A stretch of 64,000 nucleotides of DNA from DATJZG01 sp035499295 (GTDB taxonomy: Bacteria > Myxococcota > Myxococcia > Myxococcales > Anaeromyxobacteraceae): assembly GCA_035499295.1 (NCBI GenBank), contig DATJZG010000040.1:1-64000 (forward strand), given 5' to 3'. Below, piece by piece: positions 30,901-40,900 of the stretch. A program made the translations under genes and the position numbers. The notes below the pieces were generated by a model. That model had not been told where the DNA came from, ran no database searches, and saw only the letters and a program-made list of their open reading frames with translations. The number at the start of each line of letters is the position of its first letter. The stretch's first letter is position 1.

Positions 30901-33900
30901 CGCGCGCCTTCCGCCGCCAGACCGAGGACCGCGGCTTCTGCGGCATCGGCTCGGTGAAGAGCAACGTGGGCCACCTCACGATCGCCGCCGGTGCCGCCGG
31001 CTTCATCAAGACTGCGCTCGCGCTGCACCACGAGGTCCTGCCCCCCACCATTCACTTCCAGAGCCCGAACCCGGCGCTCGGGCTCTCGAGGAGCCCCTTC
31101 TACGTGGTGGATCGACTCACCCCCTGGAGACGCGGCACGGCGCCGCGGCGCGCCGGGGTCTCCGCCTTCGGGGTCGGCGGCACGAACGCGCACGTGGTGG
31201 TGGAGGAGGCTCCGCCCTCCGAGGCCTCGCTCCCGGGGAGATCGCGCGAGCTCCTCACCGTCTCCGCGCGCACGCCCGAGGCCCTGGAGGCGACGTGCGG
31301 GCGGCTCGCCGGCTGGCTGAAGGGCCATCCGGACGCGCCCCTCGGCGACGTCGCCCACACGCTCCAGACCGGGCGGGCGGGGTTCGCGCACCGGCGCTTC
31401 CTCGTGGCCGCCTCGACCGCGGAAGCCGCCGCCCAGCTCGCCGAGCCGAAGAAGCTCCCCGGCCGCAAGCTCGACGCCAAGGCGCCGGCGGCGGTCTTCC
31501 TCTTCCCCGGCCAGGGCTCACAGTACGTCCGCATGGGCGAGGAACTCCGCGGCGAGCCCATCTTTCGCCGGGAGCTCGACCGGGTGTGCGACATCGTCCG
31601 CCCGTTCCTGGCGAGGGACCTCCGCGACGTCCTCTACCCCGTCGCCGGGGGCGAAGAGGCGGCCGCCGAGATCCTGAAGGCCACCGCCTACACCCAGCCG
31701 GCGCTCTTCGCCATCGAGTGGGCGCTCGCCTGCCAGTGGCGCCACTGGGGAATCGAGCCGGTTGCCATGGCCGGTCACAGCGTCGGCGAGTTCGTGTGCG
31801 CCGCGCTCGCGGGGGTCATGTCGCCCGAGGACGCCGCGGCCCTCGTCGCGGAGCGCGGCCGCCTCATCGGCGCCCTCCCGCCCGGGGCGATGCTCTCGGT
31901 CAACCTGTCGGGTGACGCCGCCCAGGCGCTCCTCGACGACCCGATGCTGGCCATCGCCTCCGAGAACGCCCCGGGCCTGTGCGTCGTGGCCGGCCCGGCC
32001 GAGGCCGTGGCGCGCGTGCAGAAGCGGCTCGAGGAGGAGAAGATCGTCTGCCGGCCGCTCCACACCTCGCACGCCTTCCACTCTCCGATGATGGACCCGG
32101 CCGTCCCGGTTTTCGCGGAGCGCGTGCGGCGCGTCCGCCTTTCCGCCCCGCGGATCCCGTTCGTGTCCACGGTCACCGCGGGCTGGATCACCGCCGAGCA
32201 GGCGACCGATCCCGCTTACTGGTCGCGCCACCTGCGCGAGACGGTTCGCTACGGGAAGGCGGCCTCCGTCCTGCTGGCCGATTCGGGGCGCATCTTCATC
32301 GAGGTGGGCCCGCGCACCACGCTCACCACGCTCACGCGACGGCAGGTGAAGGACATCCTGGCGAAACCGCTCGTCTCCTCGCTCGGCGACCAGGCCGGGA
32401 ACGGAGCGGAGTGGACGGCGCTGCTCTCGGCGGTGGGTCAGCTGTGGGCCAACGGCGTGCCCTTTGACTGGAAGGCCTTCCGGGAAGGCGAGCGCCGCCG
32501 CCGGCTGGTCCTGCCCACCTATCCCTTCGAGCGCAAGCGCTTCTGGATCGACCCGGCCGCCAAAGGCCAGGCCGAGGTCGCAAAGAGAGAGGTCGCGGCC
32601 GCCGCGCCCGCTCCCGTCGCCGCGGCGCCCCCTCCCGCCGAGTCCGTGGCATCCCCGCCTTTGGCAGCTTCCACCCCAATCGCAACGACACCGCAGGAGC
32701 CGAACATGACCGCTGGTCGCAAGGAGAGCATCGCCACCGCCCTTCGGGAGCTCTTCGAGGAGGTCTCGGGGCTCGAGATGGGAGACTCGGACTCCACCTT
32801 CGTGGAGATGGGCATGGACTCCCTCTTCCTCACCCAGGCTGCGCTCCAGCTGCAGAAGAAGTTCTCGGTCAAGATCACCTTCCGCCAGCTGATGGAGAAC
32901 TTCCCCGGTATCGGTGCCCTCGCCGATCACCTCGACACGGTGCTGCCCGCGGAGATGTTCGCGGCCGCGGCGCCCCCGCCGGCGGTGGCGGCGCCAGCGG
33001 CGGCGGCTCCGGCAGGGGTGGCGGTGCCGGCGGCGGCGGCTCCGGCAGGGGTGGCGGCGCCGGCGGCCCCCGTGTCCTTCCCGGCCGCATCGGTGGCGGT
33101 CTTCACCGCGCCGCCGCCCTCCAGCGCGGTGCCGGGCTCTCTCCAGCACATCGTGGAGGAGCAGCTGCGCCTCATGAGCCACCAGCTCGCGCTCCTCGGC
33201 GCCGGGCCCGCCCCGGCCGCGCAGGCCCAGGCGGCGGTGCAACCGGCGCCGGCACCCCAGGCGGCCCTGGCCGCGCCGGCCGTGCCCGAGGCTCCCGCAC
33301 CCGCCCCGGTGGCGGTGGCCGCAGCGAAACCGGTGAACGGCGCCCTCGCGAAGCCTGCCAACGGCACCGCCCGTCCGGCCGACGCTCCGGAGGAAGGCGC
33401 CACTCCCGCCGGCTACGACGTGAAGAAGGCGTTCGGCGCCATCGCCAAGATCCACCTCACCGCCGACGAAATGTCGCCCCGGCAGCGCGCGCGCCTGGAA
33501 GCGTTCATCCGGCGCTACGTGGCGCGCACCAAGACCTCGAAGCGGCTCACCCAGGAGAACCGGTCCGTCCTCGCCGATCCACGCGTCGTGACCGGATTCA
33601 AGCCCACCATCAAGGAGATCGTCTACCAGGTGGTGGTGGATCGCTCCCAGGGCGCCCGCGTCTGGGACGTAGACGGGAACGAGTACATCGACTGCCTGAA
33701 CGGATTCGGGGCGAGCTACTTCGGGTGGCAGCCCCCCTTCGTCACCGAGGCCGTGAAGCGGCAGCTCGACCGGGGCCACGAGATCGGCCCCATGACGCCG
33801 ATCGCCTACGACGCGGCGCGCCTCCTGTGCGAACTCACCGGGATGGAGCGCGCCGGGTTCTGCAACACCGGCTCGGAGGCGGTGATGGGCGCGATGCGCA

Positions 33901-34955
33901 TCGCCCGCACCGTGACGGGGCGCACCGTGGTCGCGAGCTTCACCGGCTCCTACCACGGCATCTTCGACGAGGTGATCGTGCGCGGCACGAAGAAGCTGCG
34001 CGCGGTCCCGGCGGCGCCGGGCATCATGCCGTCGTCCTCCCAGAACATGCTGGTCCTCGACTACGGAACCCCCGAGGCGCTCCAGATCCTCAAGGACCGG
34101 GCCGGCGACCTCGCCGCCATCCTGGTAGAGACGGTGCAGAGCCGCCGCCCGGACTTCCAGCCGCGCGAGTTCCTGCACGCCCTCCGCGAGATCACCCAGA
34201 AGTCGGGAACCGCACTCATCTTCGACGAGGTCATCACCGGATTCCGCATCCACCCGGGTGGCGCCCAGGCGCACTTCGGCATCAAGGCGGACATCGCCAC
34301 CTACGGAAAGGTCATTGGCGGCGGGTTCCCCATCGGCGTCATCGCCGGCCGGCGCCCCTGGATGGACGCGCTCGACGGCGGCCCCTGGCAGTACGGGGAC
34401 GACTCCACCCCCACCGCCGGCGTCACCTACTTCGCCGGGACCTTCTGCCGCCACCCCCTCGCCCTGGCCGCCATGCGCGCGGTGATGGAGCACATCAAGG
34501 CGCAGGGGCCCGCCCTGCAGGAAGGCATGAACCAGAAGACGGCCAAGCTGGCGAGTGATCTGAACGCGCACTTCCAGGCGGTGGGCGTGCCGCTCGAGGT
34601 CCGGAACTTCTCGGCACTGTGGAAGGTCTTCTTCACCCAGGACCTCCCCTACGGGGAGCTGCTCTTCCCCATGCTGCGCGATCGAGGGCTCCACATCCTC
34701 GAGGGGTTCCCGTGCTTCCTCACCACCGCGCACGGGGAGGCGGAGGTGGCCTTCATCGTCAAGGCGTTCCGGGACGCCATCGCCGAGCTGCAGGAGGCGG
34801 GCTTCCTTCCCGAGGCGCCGAAACGCCCCTCGACCGATCCTTCCACTCCCCCCGTGCCCGGCGCGCGGCTCGGTCGTGACCCGGGCGGCAACCCCGCCTG
34901 GTTCGTCGAAAACCCCAAGCAGCCCGGTCAGTGGCTGAAAGTGAGCGACGCGTAA
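27996..34955 (+). CDS. Hybrid NRPS/PKS with integrated aminotransferase: A-PCP-KS-AT-ACP-AMT
   Basis: A 2319-aa megasynthase. The adenylation domain (about 15-545) has intact A3 YTSGSTGRPKG, A5 GYGPTE, A7 YRTGDL and A10 NGKLD with the catalytic Lys. My manual reading of its specificity code is DAFWLGGTFK, which points to valine. A PCP follows (GGSSLL, Ser near 580), then KS (645-1070, active Cys near 817 in TACSTS, both His present), AT (1165-1460, Ser near 1262 in GHSVGE; HAFHS indicates malonyl-CoA), ACP (GMDSLF, near 1609) and a class III aminotransferase (1815-2280, PLP Lys near 2105). There is no C domain in front, so this is the loading module; no KR is present, so the 3-keto group would be transaminated by the AMT domain. 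The TTG start is supported by AAGGGG upstream. An Ala/Pro linker with an 11-aa tandem repeat separates ACP and AMT. Confidence 0.93.
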   Translation: MTGPAEQGAPKRLSEAERQKVLVEWNRTAVAHRPEATIHQLFAEEAARQPGAPAVVAGDAVLSYGELDARSNQLARLLRELGVGPDAPVGLAARRTPDVMVALLGILKAGGAYLPLDPAYPRDRIAWMLEDARVPVVVGDSPSTATLPDSTAARLLLDADAERIAAQSREAIEGGATAESLAYVMYTSGSTGRPKGTLIRHRAVNRLVRAVDYVALGPGETLLFAAPLAFDASTFEIWGALLNGGRVVVHPEAVPTARGLQESIRRHGVTTMWLTAALFNMVIDEDPEALSGLRQLLTGGEALSVPHVRRALEALPSVRLINGYGPTECTTFTTCFTIPRPLPEGLRSIPIGRPIRDTSLYVLDAERNPVAPGEPGELYVGGEGLARGYLNRPDLTSERFVPDVVSGAVDSRLYRTGDLVRWLPDGTVEYLGRADEQVKIRGFRIEPGEIVAALLAHAAVKTAAVVAREDRPGAKRLVGYLVGRSGAERPSHAELREHLAKSLPEAMVPSAFVWLEALPVTANGKLDRRALPPPPPTRPALAQEFVAAATELEAKLAALWGDVLGVEPVGRDDGFFELGGSSLLAVRMVTRVREELGIDVPLVNLFDQPTLAGFAAAAAAAVHPAKSAAAPEPAEAGPQPRRRGHGDIAVVGMAGRFPGAPDVDRFWANLLDGVDGTTFFSDADLDPSVSAEQRRDPAYVRARGILEDADLFDAAFFGIGPREAELTDPQNRLLLETAWEALERAGHVPGSFRGPIGVFAGKYNNTYFERNVSTRPDLIDAFGAFNTMAANEKDYIATRAAFKLDLTGPAISIHTACSTSLVAVCAAVESLRRGECDLALAGGSSITVPVRSGHLYQEGSMLSVDGRTRPFDAQASGTTFSDGVAMIVLRRLEDALADGDQIYAVVRGTAVNNDGARKASFTAPSVEGQASVVSMAQADAGVDPRSVSYVETHGTATPLGDPIEVEALSRAFRRQTEDRGFCGIGSVKSNVGHLTIAAGAAGFIKTALALHHEVLPPTIHFQSPNPALGLSRSPFYVVDRLTPWRRGTAPRRAGVSAFGVGGTNAHVVVEEAPPSEASLPGRSRELLTVSARTPEALEATCGRLAGWLKGHPDAPLGDVAHTLQTGRAGFAHRRFLVAASTAEAAAQLAEPKKLPGRKLDAKAPAAVFLFPGQGSQYVRMGEELRGEPIFRRELDRVCDIVRPFLARDLRDVLYPVAGGEEAAAEILKATAYTQPALFAIEWALACQWRHWGIEPVAMAGHSVGEFVCAALAGVMSPEDAAALVAERGRLIGALPPGAMLSVNLSGDAAQALLDDPMLAIASENAPGLCVVAGPAEAVARVQKRLEEEKIVCRPLHTSHAFHSPMMDPAVPVFAERVRRVRLSAPRIPFVSTVTAGWITAEQATDPAYWSRHLRETVRYGKAASVLLADSGRIFIEVGPRTTLTTLTRRQVKDILAKPLVSSLGDQAGNGAEWTALLSAVGQLWANGVPFDWKAFREGERRRRLVLPTYPFERKRFWIDPAAKGQAEVAKREVAAAAPAPVAAAPPPAESVASPPLAASTPIATTPQEPNMTAGRKESIATALRELFEEVSGLEMGDSDSTFVEMGMDSLFLTQAALQLQKKFSVKITFRQLMENFPGIGALADHLDTVLPAEMFAAAAPPPAVAAPAAAAPAGVAVPAAAAPAGVAAPAAPVSFPAASVAVFTAPPPSSAVPGSLQHIVEEQLRLMSHQLALLGAGPAPAAQAQAAVQPAPAPQAALAAPAVPEAPAPAPVAVAAAKPVNGALAKPANGTARPADAPEEGATPAGYDVKKAFGAIAKIHLTADEMSPRQRARLEAFIRRYVARTKTSKRLTQENRSVLADPRVVTGFKPTIKEIVYQVVVDRSQGARVWDVDGNEYIDCLNGFGASYFGWQPPFVTEAVKRQLDRGHEIGPMTPIAYDAARLLCELTGMERAGFCNTGSEAVMGAMRIARTVTGRTVVASFTGSYHGIFDEVIVRGTKKLRAVPAAPGIMPSSSQNMLVLDYGTPEALQILKDRAGDLAAILVETVQSRRPDFQPREFLHALREITQKSGTALIFDEVITGFRIHPGGAQAHFGIKADIATYGKVIGGGFPIGVIAGRRPWMDALDGGPWQYGDDSTPTAGVTYFAGTFCRHPLALAAMRAVMEHIKAQGPALQEGMNQKTAKLASDLNAHFQAVGVPLEVRNFSALWKVFFTQDLPYGELLFPMLRDRGLHILEGFPCFLTTAHGEAEVAFIVKAFRDAIAELQEAGFLPEAPKRPSTDPSTPPVPGARLGRDPGGNPAWFVENPKQPGQWLKVSDA
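32994..33059 (+). repeat. 33-bp tandem repeat, two copies, in the ACP-AMT linker
   Basis: Two consecutive near-identical 33-bp units encode PAAAAPAGVAV and PAAAAPAGVAA. They lie in a flexible Ala/Pro linker and are a likely site of copy-number variation between strains. Confidence 0.75.
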
Positions 34956-37900
34956 ATGAGCTCCGGCAATCCGGTCGGTTTCGATCCGTTCGCGGGCCCC
35001 TCCATTGCCCAGGTCGTCCCCACCACCGAGTCGCAGCGGGAGATCTTCACCGCCACCCGGCTCGGCGACGAGGCTTCGCTCGCCTTCAACGAGTCCGGCT
35101 CCCTGCGCCTTTCCGGCGCCCTCGACGAGGAGGCCCTCCGGGGCGCCTGGGGTGACTTGCTCGGCCGCCACGAGGTGCTGCGGTCGACGGTGAGCGGGGA
35201 CGGGCGCACGCTGCTCGTCTCCCCGCCGGCGCCGGCGGACCTGCCGCTCCTCGACTTCTCGGCGCTCCCCGAGGCCGAGCGGGCGAGCAAGCTCGACGCG
35301 CTGAAGACGGCGGAGGTGGAGAGGCCCTTCGATCTGGAGAAGGGCCCCCTCGTCCGGGCCACGCTGGTGAAGCTGTCGCCGGCCGACCACCTGCTCGTGT
35401 TCACCTCCCATCACATCGTCTGCGACGGGTTCTCCACCGGCGTCATGTTGAGGGAGCTGGGAGCGCTCTACACGGCGCGGCGGAACCGCCGGCCGGCGCA
35501 GCTGCCCGAGCCGTTTGGCTGGGGCGCCTGGGCGAAGGAGCTCGAAGACTGGCAGAACACCGCCGGGCACGCCGCCGACGAGAAGTTCTGGACCGGCCGC
35601 TTCGTCGAGCTGCCCCCCGACCTCGATCTTCCCGCCGACCGAAGGCGTCCGCCGGTGAAGACCTACGCGGCGGATCGCTACGATCACGCGCTCGCGCCGG
35701 CGCTCGTCGACCGGCTCCGCAAGGCGGGCGCGAAGAACGGAGCCAGCCTGTTCGTGTCCCTGCTCGCCGGCTTCGAGGCTCTCCTTTCCCGGCTCTCCGG
35801 GCAGGCCGACCTGGTGGTGGCGATCCCCTCCGCGGGCCAGGCCGCCGGCGGGCACCCGACGCTCGTCGGGCACTGCGTGAACACGCTCCCGGTGCGCGTC
35901 GCCGTCGACGGCGAGGCCCCGTTCGCGAAGCTGCTCGGTGCGGTGCGCACCGCCATGCTCGACGCCCAGGACCACTCGCTCTTCACGCTCGGCGAGCTGC
36001 TCCGCAAGCTCCCCATCGCCCGCGACCCGAGCCGCCTTCCGCTCGCCTCGGTGTGCTTCAACCTGGACCAGGGGCTCTCCGGCCCGTCGCTGGGCTTCGA
36101 GGGGCTCGAGGTGTCCTTCGGCTCTAACCCGCGCCGCTTCGAGAACTTCGACTTGTTCGTGAACGCGGTCGAGCTCGACGGGGGCGTGACTTTCGAGATC
36201 CAGTACAACACCGACCTCTACGAAGGCGCGACGGTCCGCCGGTGGGCGGCGGCGCTCGAGACGCTCCTGGGCGGGGCCGCCGAGGCGCCCGAGACCCCGG
36301 TCTGGAAGCTCCCGGTGCTCCCGGCGACCGAAGCCCAGAAGCTCGACGCCTGGAACGACACTCAGGTCGCCGTGCCCCGCAAGAGCCTCCGCGAGCTGGT
36401 CGAGGCTCAGGTCGCCCGGTCGCCCCAGGCGGTCGCCGTCGTGCACGAGTCGGGGCAAGAGCTCACCTACGCCGAGTTGGACCAGCAGGCGAACCGGCTC
36501 GCGCACAGGCTTCGCGAGCTCCAGGTCGGGCCCAACACCCTCGTCGGCCTGTGCCTCGAGCGCACGCCCGACATGGTGGTGGCGATGCTCGCGGTCGCCA
36601 AGGCCGGTGGCGGCTACCTCCCGCTCGATCCGACCTACCCCGCCGATCGCCTCGCCTTCATGCTTTCCGACGCCAAGGCGCCGGTGCTCCTGACCCAGGA
36701 GAAGCTGCGCTCGCTCCTGCCCGATCACCAGGCCAAGGTCGTCTCCCTCGACGGAGAGGCGGAGGCCCTGGCGTCGAAGCCGGCGACGGCTCCGCCTCCC
36801 TCGCCCCAGGCATCGCTGGAGGACGTGGCCTACGTCATCTACACCTCCGGCTCGACCGGGCGCCCCAAGGGCGTCCTCGTGCCGGTGCGCTCGGTCGTGA
36901 ACCTGCTCCACTTCACCCGCGAGAAGCCGGGGATGTCGGCCAAGGACACGGTGGTGGCCATCACCACCCTCTCCTTCGACATCGCCGTCTTCGAACTGTG
37001 GCTGCCGCTCGCAGTGGGGGCGCGCATCCTGCTCGCCTCGAAGGACGCGGGGGCCGACGGCGCCCTGCTCCTCGACCTGTGCAAGAGGTTCGGCGCCACG
37101 ATTCTGCAGGCCACCCCGGCGACCTGGCGGCTGCTCATCGGAGCCGGATGGTCGAAGGACGTCGCGCTCAAGGTGATCAGCACCGGCGAGGCGCTGCCCC
37201 TCGATCTGGGTGAGCAGCTGGTGGAGCGCTCCGACGACGTCTGGGACATGTACGGCCCCACCGAGACGACGGTGTGGTCCACCTGGTGGAGGGTGCCGCG
37301 CCCGCTCGGGCAGGTGCTCATCGGCAAGCCGCTGTGCAACACGCAGCTCTACATCCTCGACCGGCACCTGCAGCGGGTGCCCATCGGCGCGGTGGGCGAG
37401 CTCTACATCGCCGGCGACGGCGTAGCCCTCGGCTACCACGACCGCCCCGATCTGAACACCGAGCGATTCCTCCCCGACCCCTTCCGGGCGGGAGGCCGGA
37501 TGTACCGGACCGGCGACCTCGCCCGCTTCCGGGACGACGGGGAGGTCGAGTACCTAGGACGCAACGACCACCAGGTGAAGGTGCGCGGATTCCGCATCGA
37601 ACTCGGAGAGATCGAGGCGGTGCTGGCGAAGCACCCCAACGTGAAGCAGGCGGTGATGCTCGCCCGCGAGGATCGGCCCGGCGACGTGCGCCTCGTCGCT
37701 TACGCCACCGGCAAGGAGGGAGCGGCGCCCAACGAGGACGAGCTCCGCGACCATTGCAAGCGGACGCTCCCGCAGTTCATGGTGCCGCAGCACTTCGTGC
37801 GGCTCGAGGCCTTCCCGCTTACGCCCAACGGCAAGGTCGACAAGAAGGCCCTCCCCGCTCCGGACGGCTCGGCCTCGCGGACCGAATACGCCCCGCCGGG

Positions 37901-40900
37901 CACCGAGGCGGAGAAGCGCATCGCGGCCATGTGGGCGGAGGCGCTGGGCCTGCCCCGCGTCGGGATCCACGACAACTTCTTCCACCTGGGGGGCCACTCC
38001 CTCCTCGCCTCGCAGATGATCGCCCGCCTGGCCCGGGAGGACGGGGTGGCGGTGCCGCTCCGCAAGATCTTCGAGGCCCCGACGGTGGCGCAGTTCGCGC
38101 CCCTGCTCGCCGGCAGCCGCAAGGCCGAGCGCATCCCGCGCCTGGACGGCAACGGCCCCTGGCCGCTCTCGCTGGTGCAGCGCCGGCTGTGGATGCTGGA
38201 GCAGCTCGATCCCGGCCGCATGGTCTGGAACCTCCCCTCCGCCTTCCGGCTGAAGGGGCGCATCAACGTCGCGGCCCTCGAGAAGGCGGTGGAGGAGTTC
38301 GTCCGCCGTCACGAGACGGTACGCGCCAAGGTCCGCTGGGAAGGCGACGTCCCGGTCCAGGACGTCGGACCGGTCCCGGAGGTCAAGCTGCCGGTGGAGG
38401 ACCTGACCCACCTCGCGCTCGAGGCCGATCGCCTGGAGACCGCGCGCCGGCTCATCGTGGACGACGTGCGCCGGCCGTTCGACCTCACCGCCGGCAAGCT
38501 GTACCGCGTTCGGCTCTTCAAGGTCGGTGAGGACGATCACCTCCTGATGTGGATCCCGCATCACTTCGCCTGGGACGGGTGGTGCTTCGACCTGTTCCTG
38601 AAGGAGATCGACGCCCTCTACGACGCCTTCCGCCAGGGGAAGCCGCCCGCGCTCAAGGCGGCCCCGGTTCGGTACTCCGACTTCGCCGCCTGGCACGAGA
38701 AGTGGCTCGAGACCCCGGAGGTGAAGAAGCAGGCGCAGTGGTGGAACGACCTCCTCGGCGAGACGCCCACCCCGCTCGAGCTGCCCATCGATCGCCCCCG
38801 CCGGCCCCGGCAGGGCGAGGACGGCGACAGCATCCTGGTCCACGTCCCGGCCCAGGACGTGGAGGCGCTCAAGGCCTTCGGGCTCGCCAACGACGCCACC
38901 ATCTACATGGTGACGCTCGCCGCCTACGTGGCGCTGCTCTCGCGCTGGAGCGGCCAGGACGACGTGGTGGTCGCCACCCCGGTTCGCGGGCGTGTCCAGC
39001 CCGACGTCGAGGACGTGGTCGGTCCGTTCGTGAACACCCTCGTGCTCCGCAACCGCCTGGACGGCGACCCCACCTTCCGGGAGCTCGTCGCCCGCGTGCG
39101 CGCCAGTTCGCTCGACGCCTTCTCGCACCAGGACGTCCCCTTCGAGCATCTGGCCATGAGCCGGAACCCCGCCTACCGCGCCTTCTTCTCCTTCCAGGAC
39201 GCGCGCGGCCGGCCTCGCCGGATCGGGGACCTGGACATGGTCCAGTTCCACGTGCTGCAGCCGGCGGCCTCGACCGACGTGAGCCTCTGGGTGATGGAGA
39301 GTCCAGCGGGCCACCTGGCCGGCGGGCTCACCTTCGCCACCGCCGTCCTCGACCGCTCCACCATGGAGCAGTTCTTGAAGGAGTGGAACGTCCTCCTCCG
39401 GGACGCGGTGGCCCACCCGGACAAACCCGTCTCGCAGCTGGCGCTGCAGGGGGCCGAGGAGCGCAGGCATCTCCTCGCCCAGGGTGAGGGGCCGGCCCTC
39501 GCCGGAGCCATGTCCTCGGTGGCGGCGCAGATCGACGCGCTCGCCGAGAAGGATGCGCAGGCCCCGGCGATCTTGGTCGGCGGCAAGGCGATCTCGCGCG
39601 GCGAGCTCGACCTGCGGGCCCGGCGCATCGCCCAGGGGCTGAAGCCGATCTCGGGCGGGTCCGAGCCGGTGGTGGCGGTGGCGATGGAGCGGTCCGCCTC
39701 GGCCATAGCCGCGGTTCTCGGGGCCTGGAAGGCCGGAATGGCGGCCCTGCCGCTCGACCCGGCGCAGCCCCCGGCGCGCCTCGCCCGCGTCGTCGCCGAT
39801 GCGCGGCCGGCTGCGGTGGTGGCATCGCGCTCCGAACTCGGCAAGCTCCCGCAGGGGACCTGGCGCACGCTCGCCATCGAGGACCTCGAGTCCTCCGAGC
39901 CGGCTCCGCGTCAAGCCGCCCCGGGGCTCGACGCCCTGGCGCTCGTGCTCTACACGCCCGGCCCGGGCGGCGAGCCCTGCGGAATCGAGTTCACTCAGGG
40001 GTCGCTGGCGGCCGGCGTGGTGTCGTGCCGCGGCGCGCTCAGCGTGGCGGAGGGCGAGGTGGTGGCCTCGGCGGCGCCGGCCGGCAGCCCGAGGTCGGCG
40101 CTCGAGACCTGGCTGCCGCTGGCGACGGGCGCGCGACTGGCGCTCGCTCCGCGCGAGGCGGTCCAGCCGCGAGCGCTCGCCGCCTTCCTCCAGGGAGTGG
40201 GCGCGAGCCTGTTCGTCGCCCCCGCCTCGACCTTCCGGCAGCTGCTGGCGGTCGGATTCGCCGGCGGCTCCTCGTTCCGCGCGGCGGTGGAAGCGCCGCT
40301 CGACGACGAGCTGGCCGCCGCCCTTGCTCCCCGCGCCGACGCGGTGCTCGAGGTCCTGGGCGCCGCGGAGGTGGCCGGCATGGCCGCCGTTCGCCGCGTC
40401 GACCCCGCGGGCAAGGGGAGCACCGCGGTGGCGCCCGGCTTCCGCCTGCGGGTCATCGACCGGGTGGGCGAGCTCGTCCCCGAGGGCGTCCCCGGCGAGG
40501 TCGCGCTCGGCGGACCGGCCCTCGCCCGCGGCTATCGCGGCCGCCCGGCGCTCGGCGCCGAGCGCACGGTGAAGGTGGACGGCGAGCGGCTCTGGCGCAC
40601 CGGCGAGCTGGCGCGCTGGCACGAGGGTGTCTTCGCCCTCAAGGGGCGGCGCGACGGGCGCAGCGAGGTTCGCGGCGTCCGGTTCGAGCCGGCCGAGCTG
40701 GAGGCGGCGCTCATGGCCCACGCGGCCGTCGCCGACGCCGCCGTGGCCGCCCGGGAGGACCGCCCCGGCGAGGTCCGGGTCACGGCCTACGTCGTCCCCC
40801 ACCCGGGCGCGGCCTACACCGACTCCGAGCTCCGCGCACACCTGCGCTCGTGCGTGCCCGAGGCCCTCGCCCCGCAGCACGTGGTGGAGTTGGCCTCGAT

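Noticed and set aside
31518..37439. Open frame of 1973 codons on the minus strand across the megasynthases
   Set aside because: It lies antisense to well-defined KS/AT/AMT/C/A domains, has a His/Gly/Arg-rich composition without any family motif, and is the usual by-product of codon bias at very high GC.
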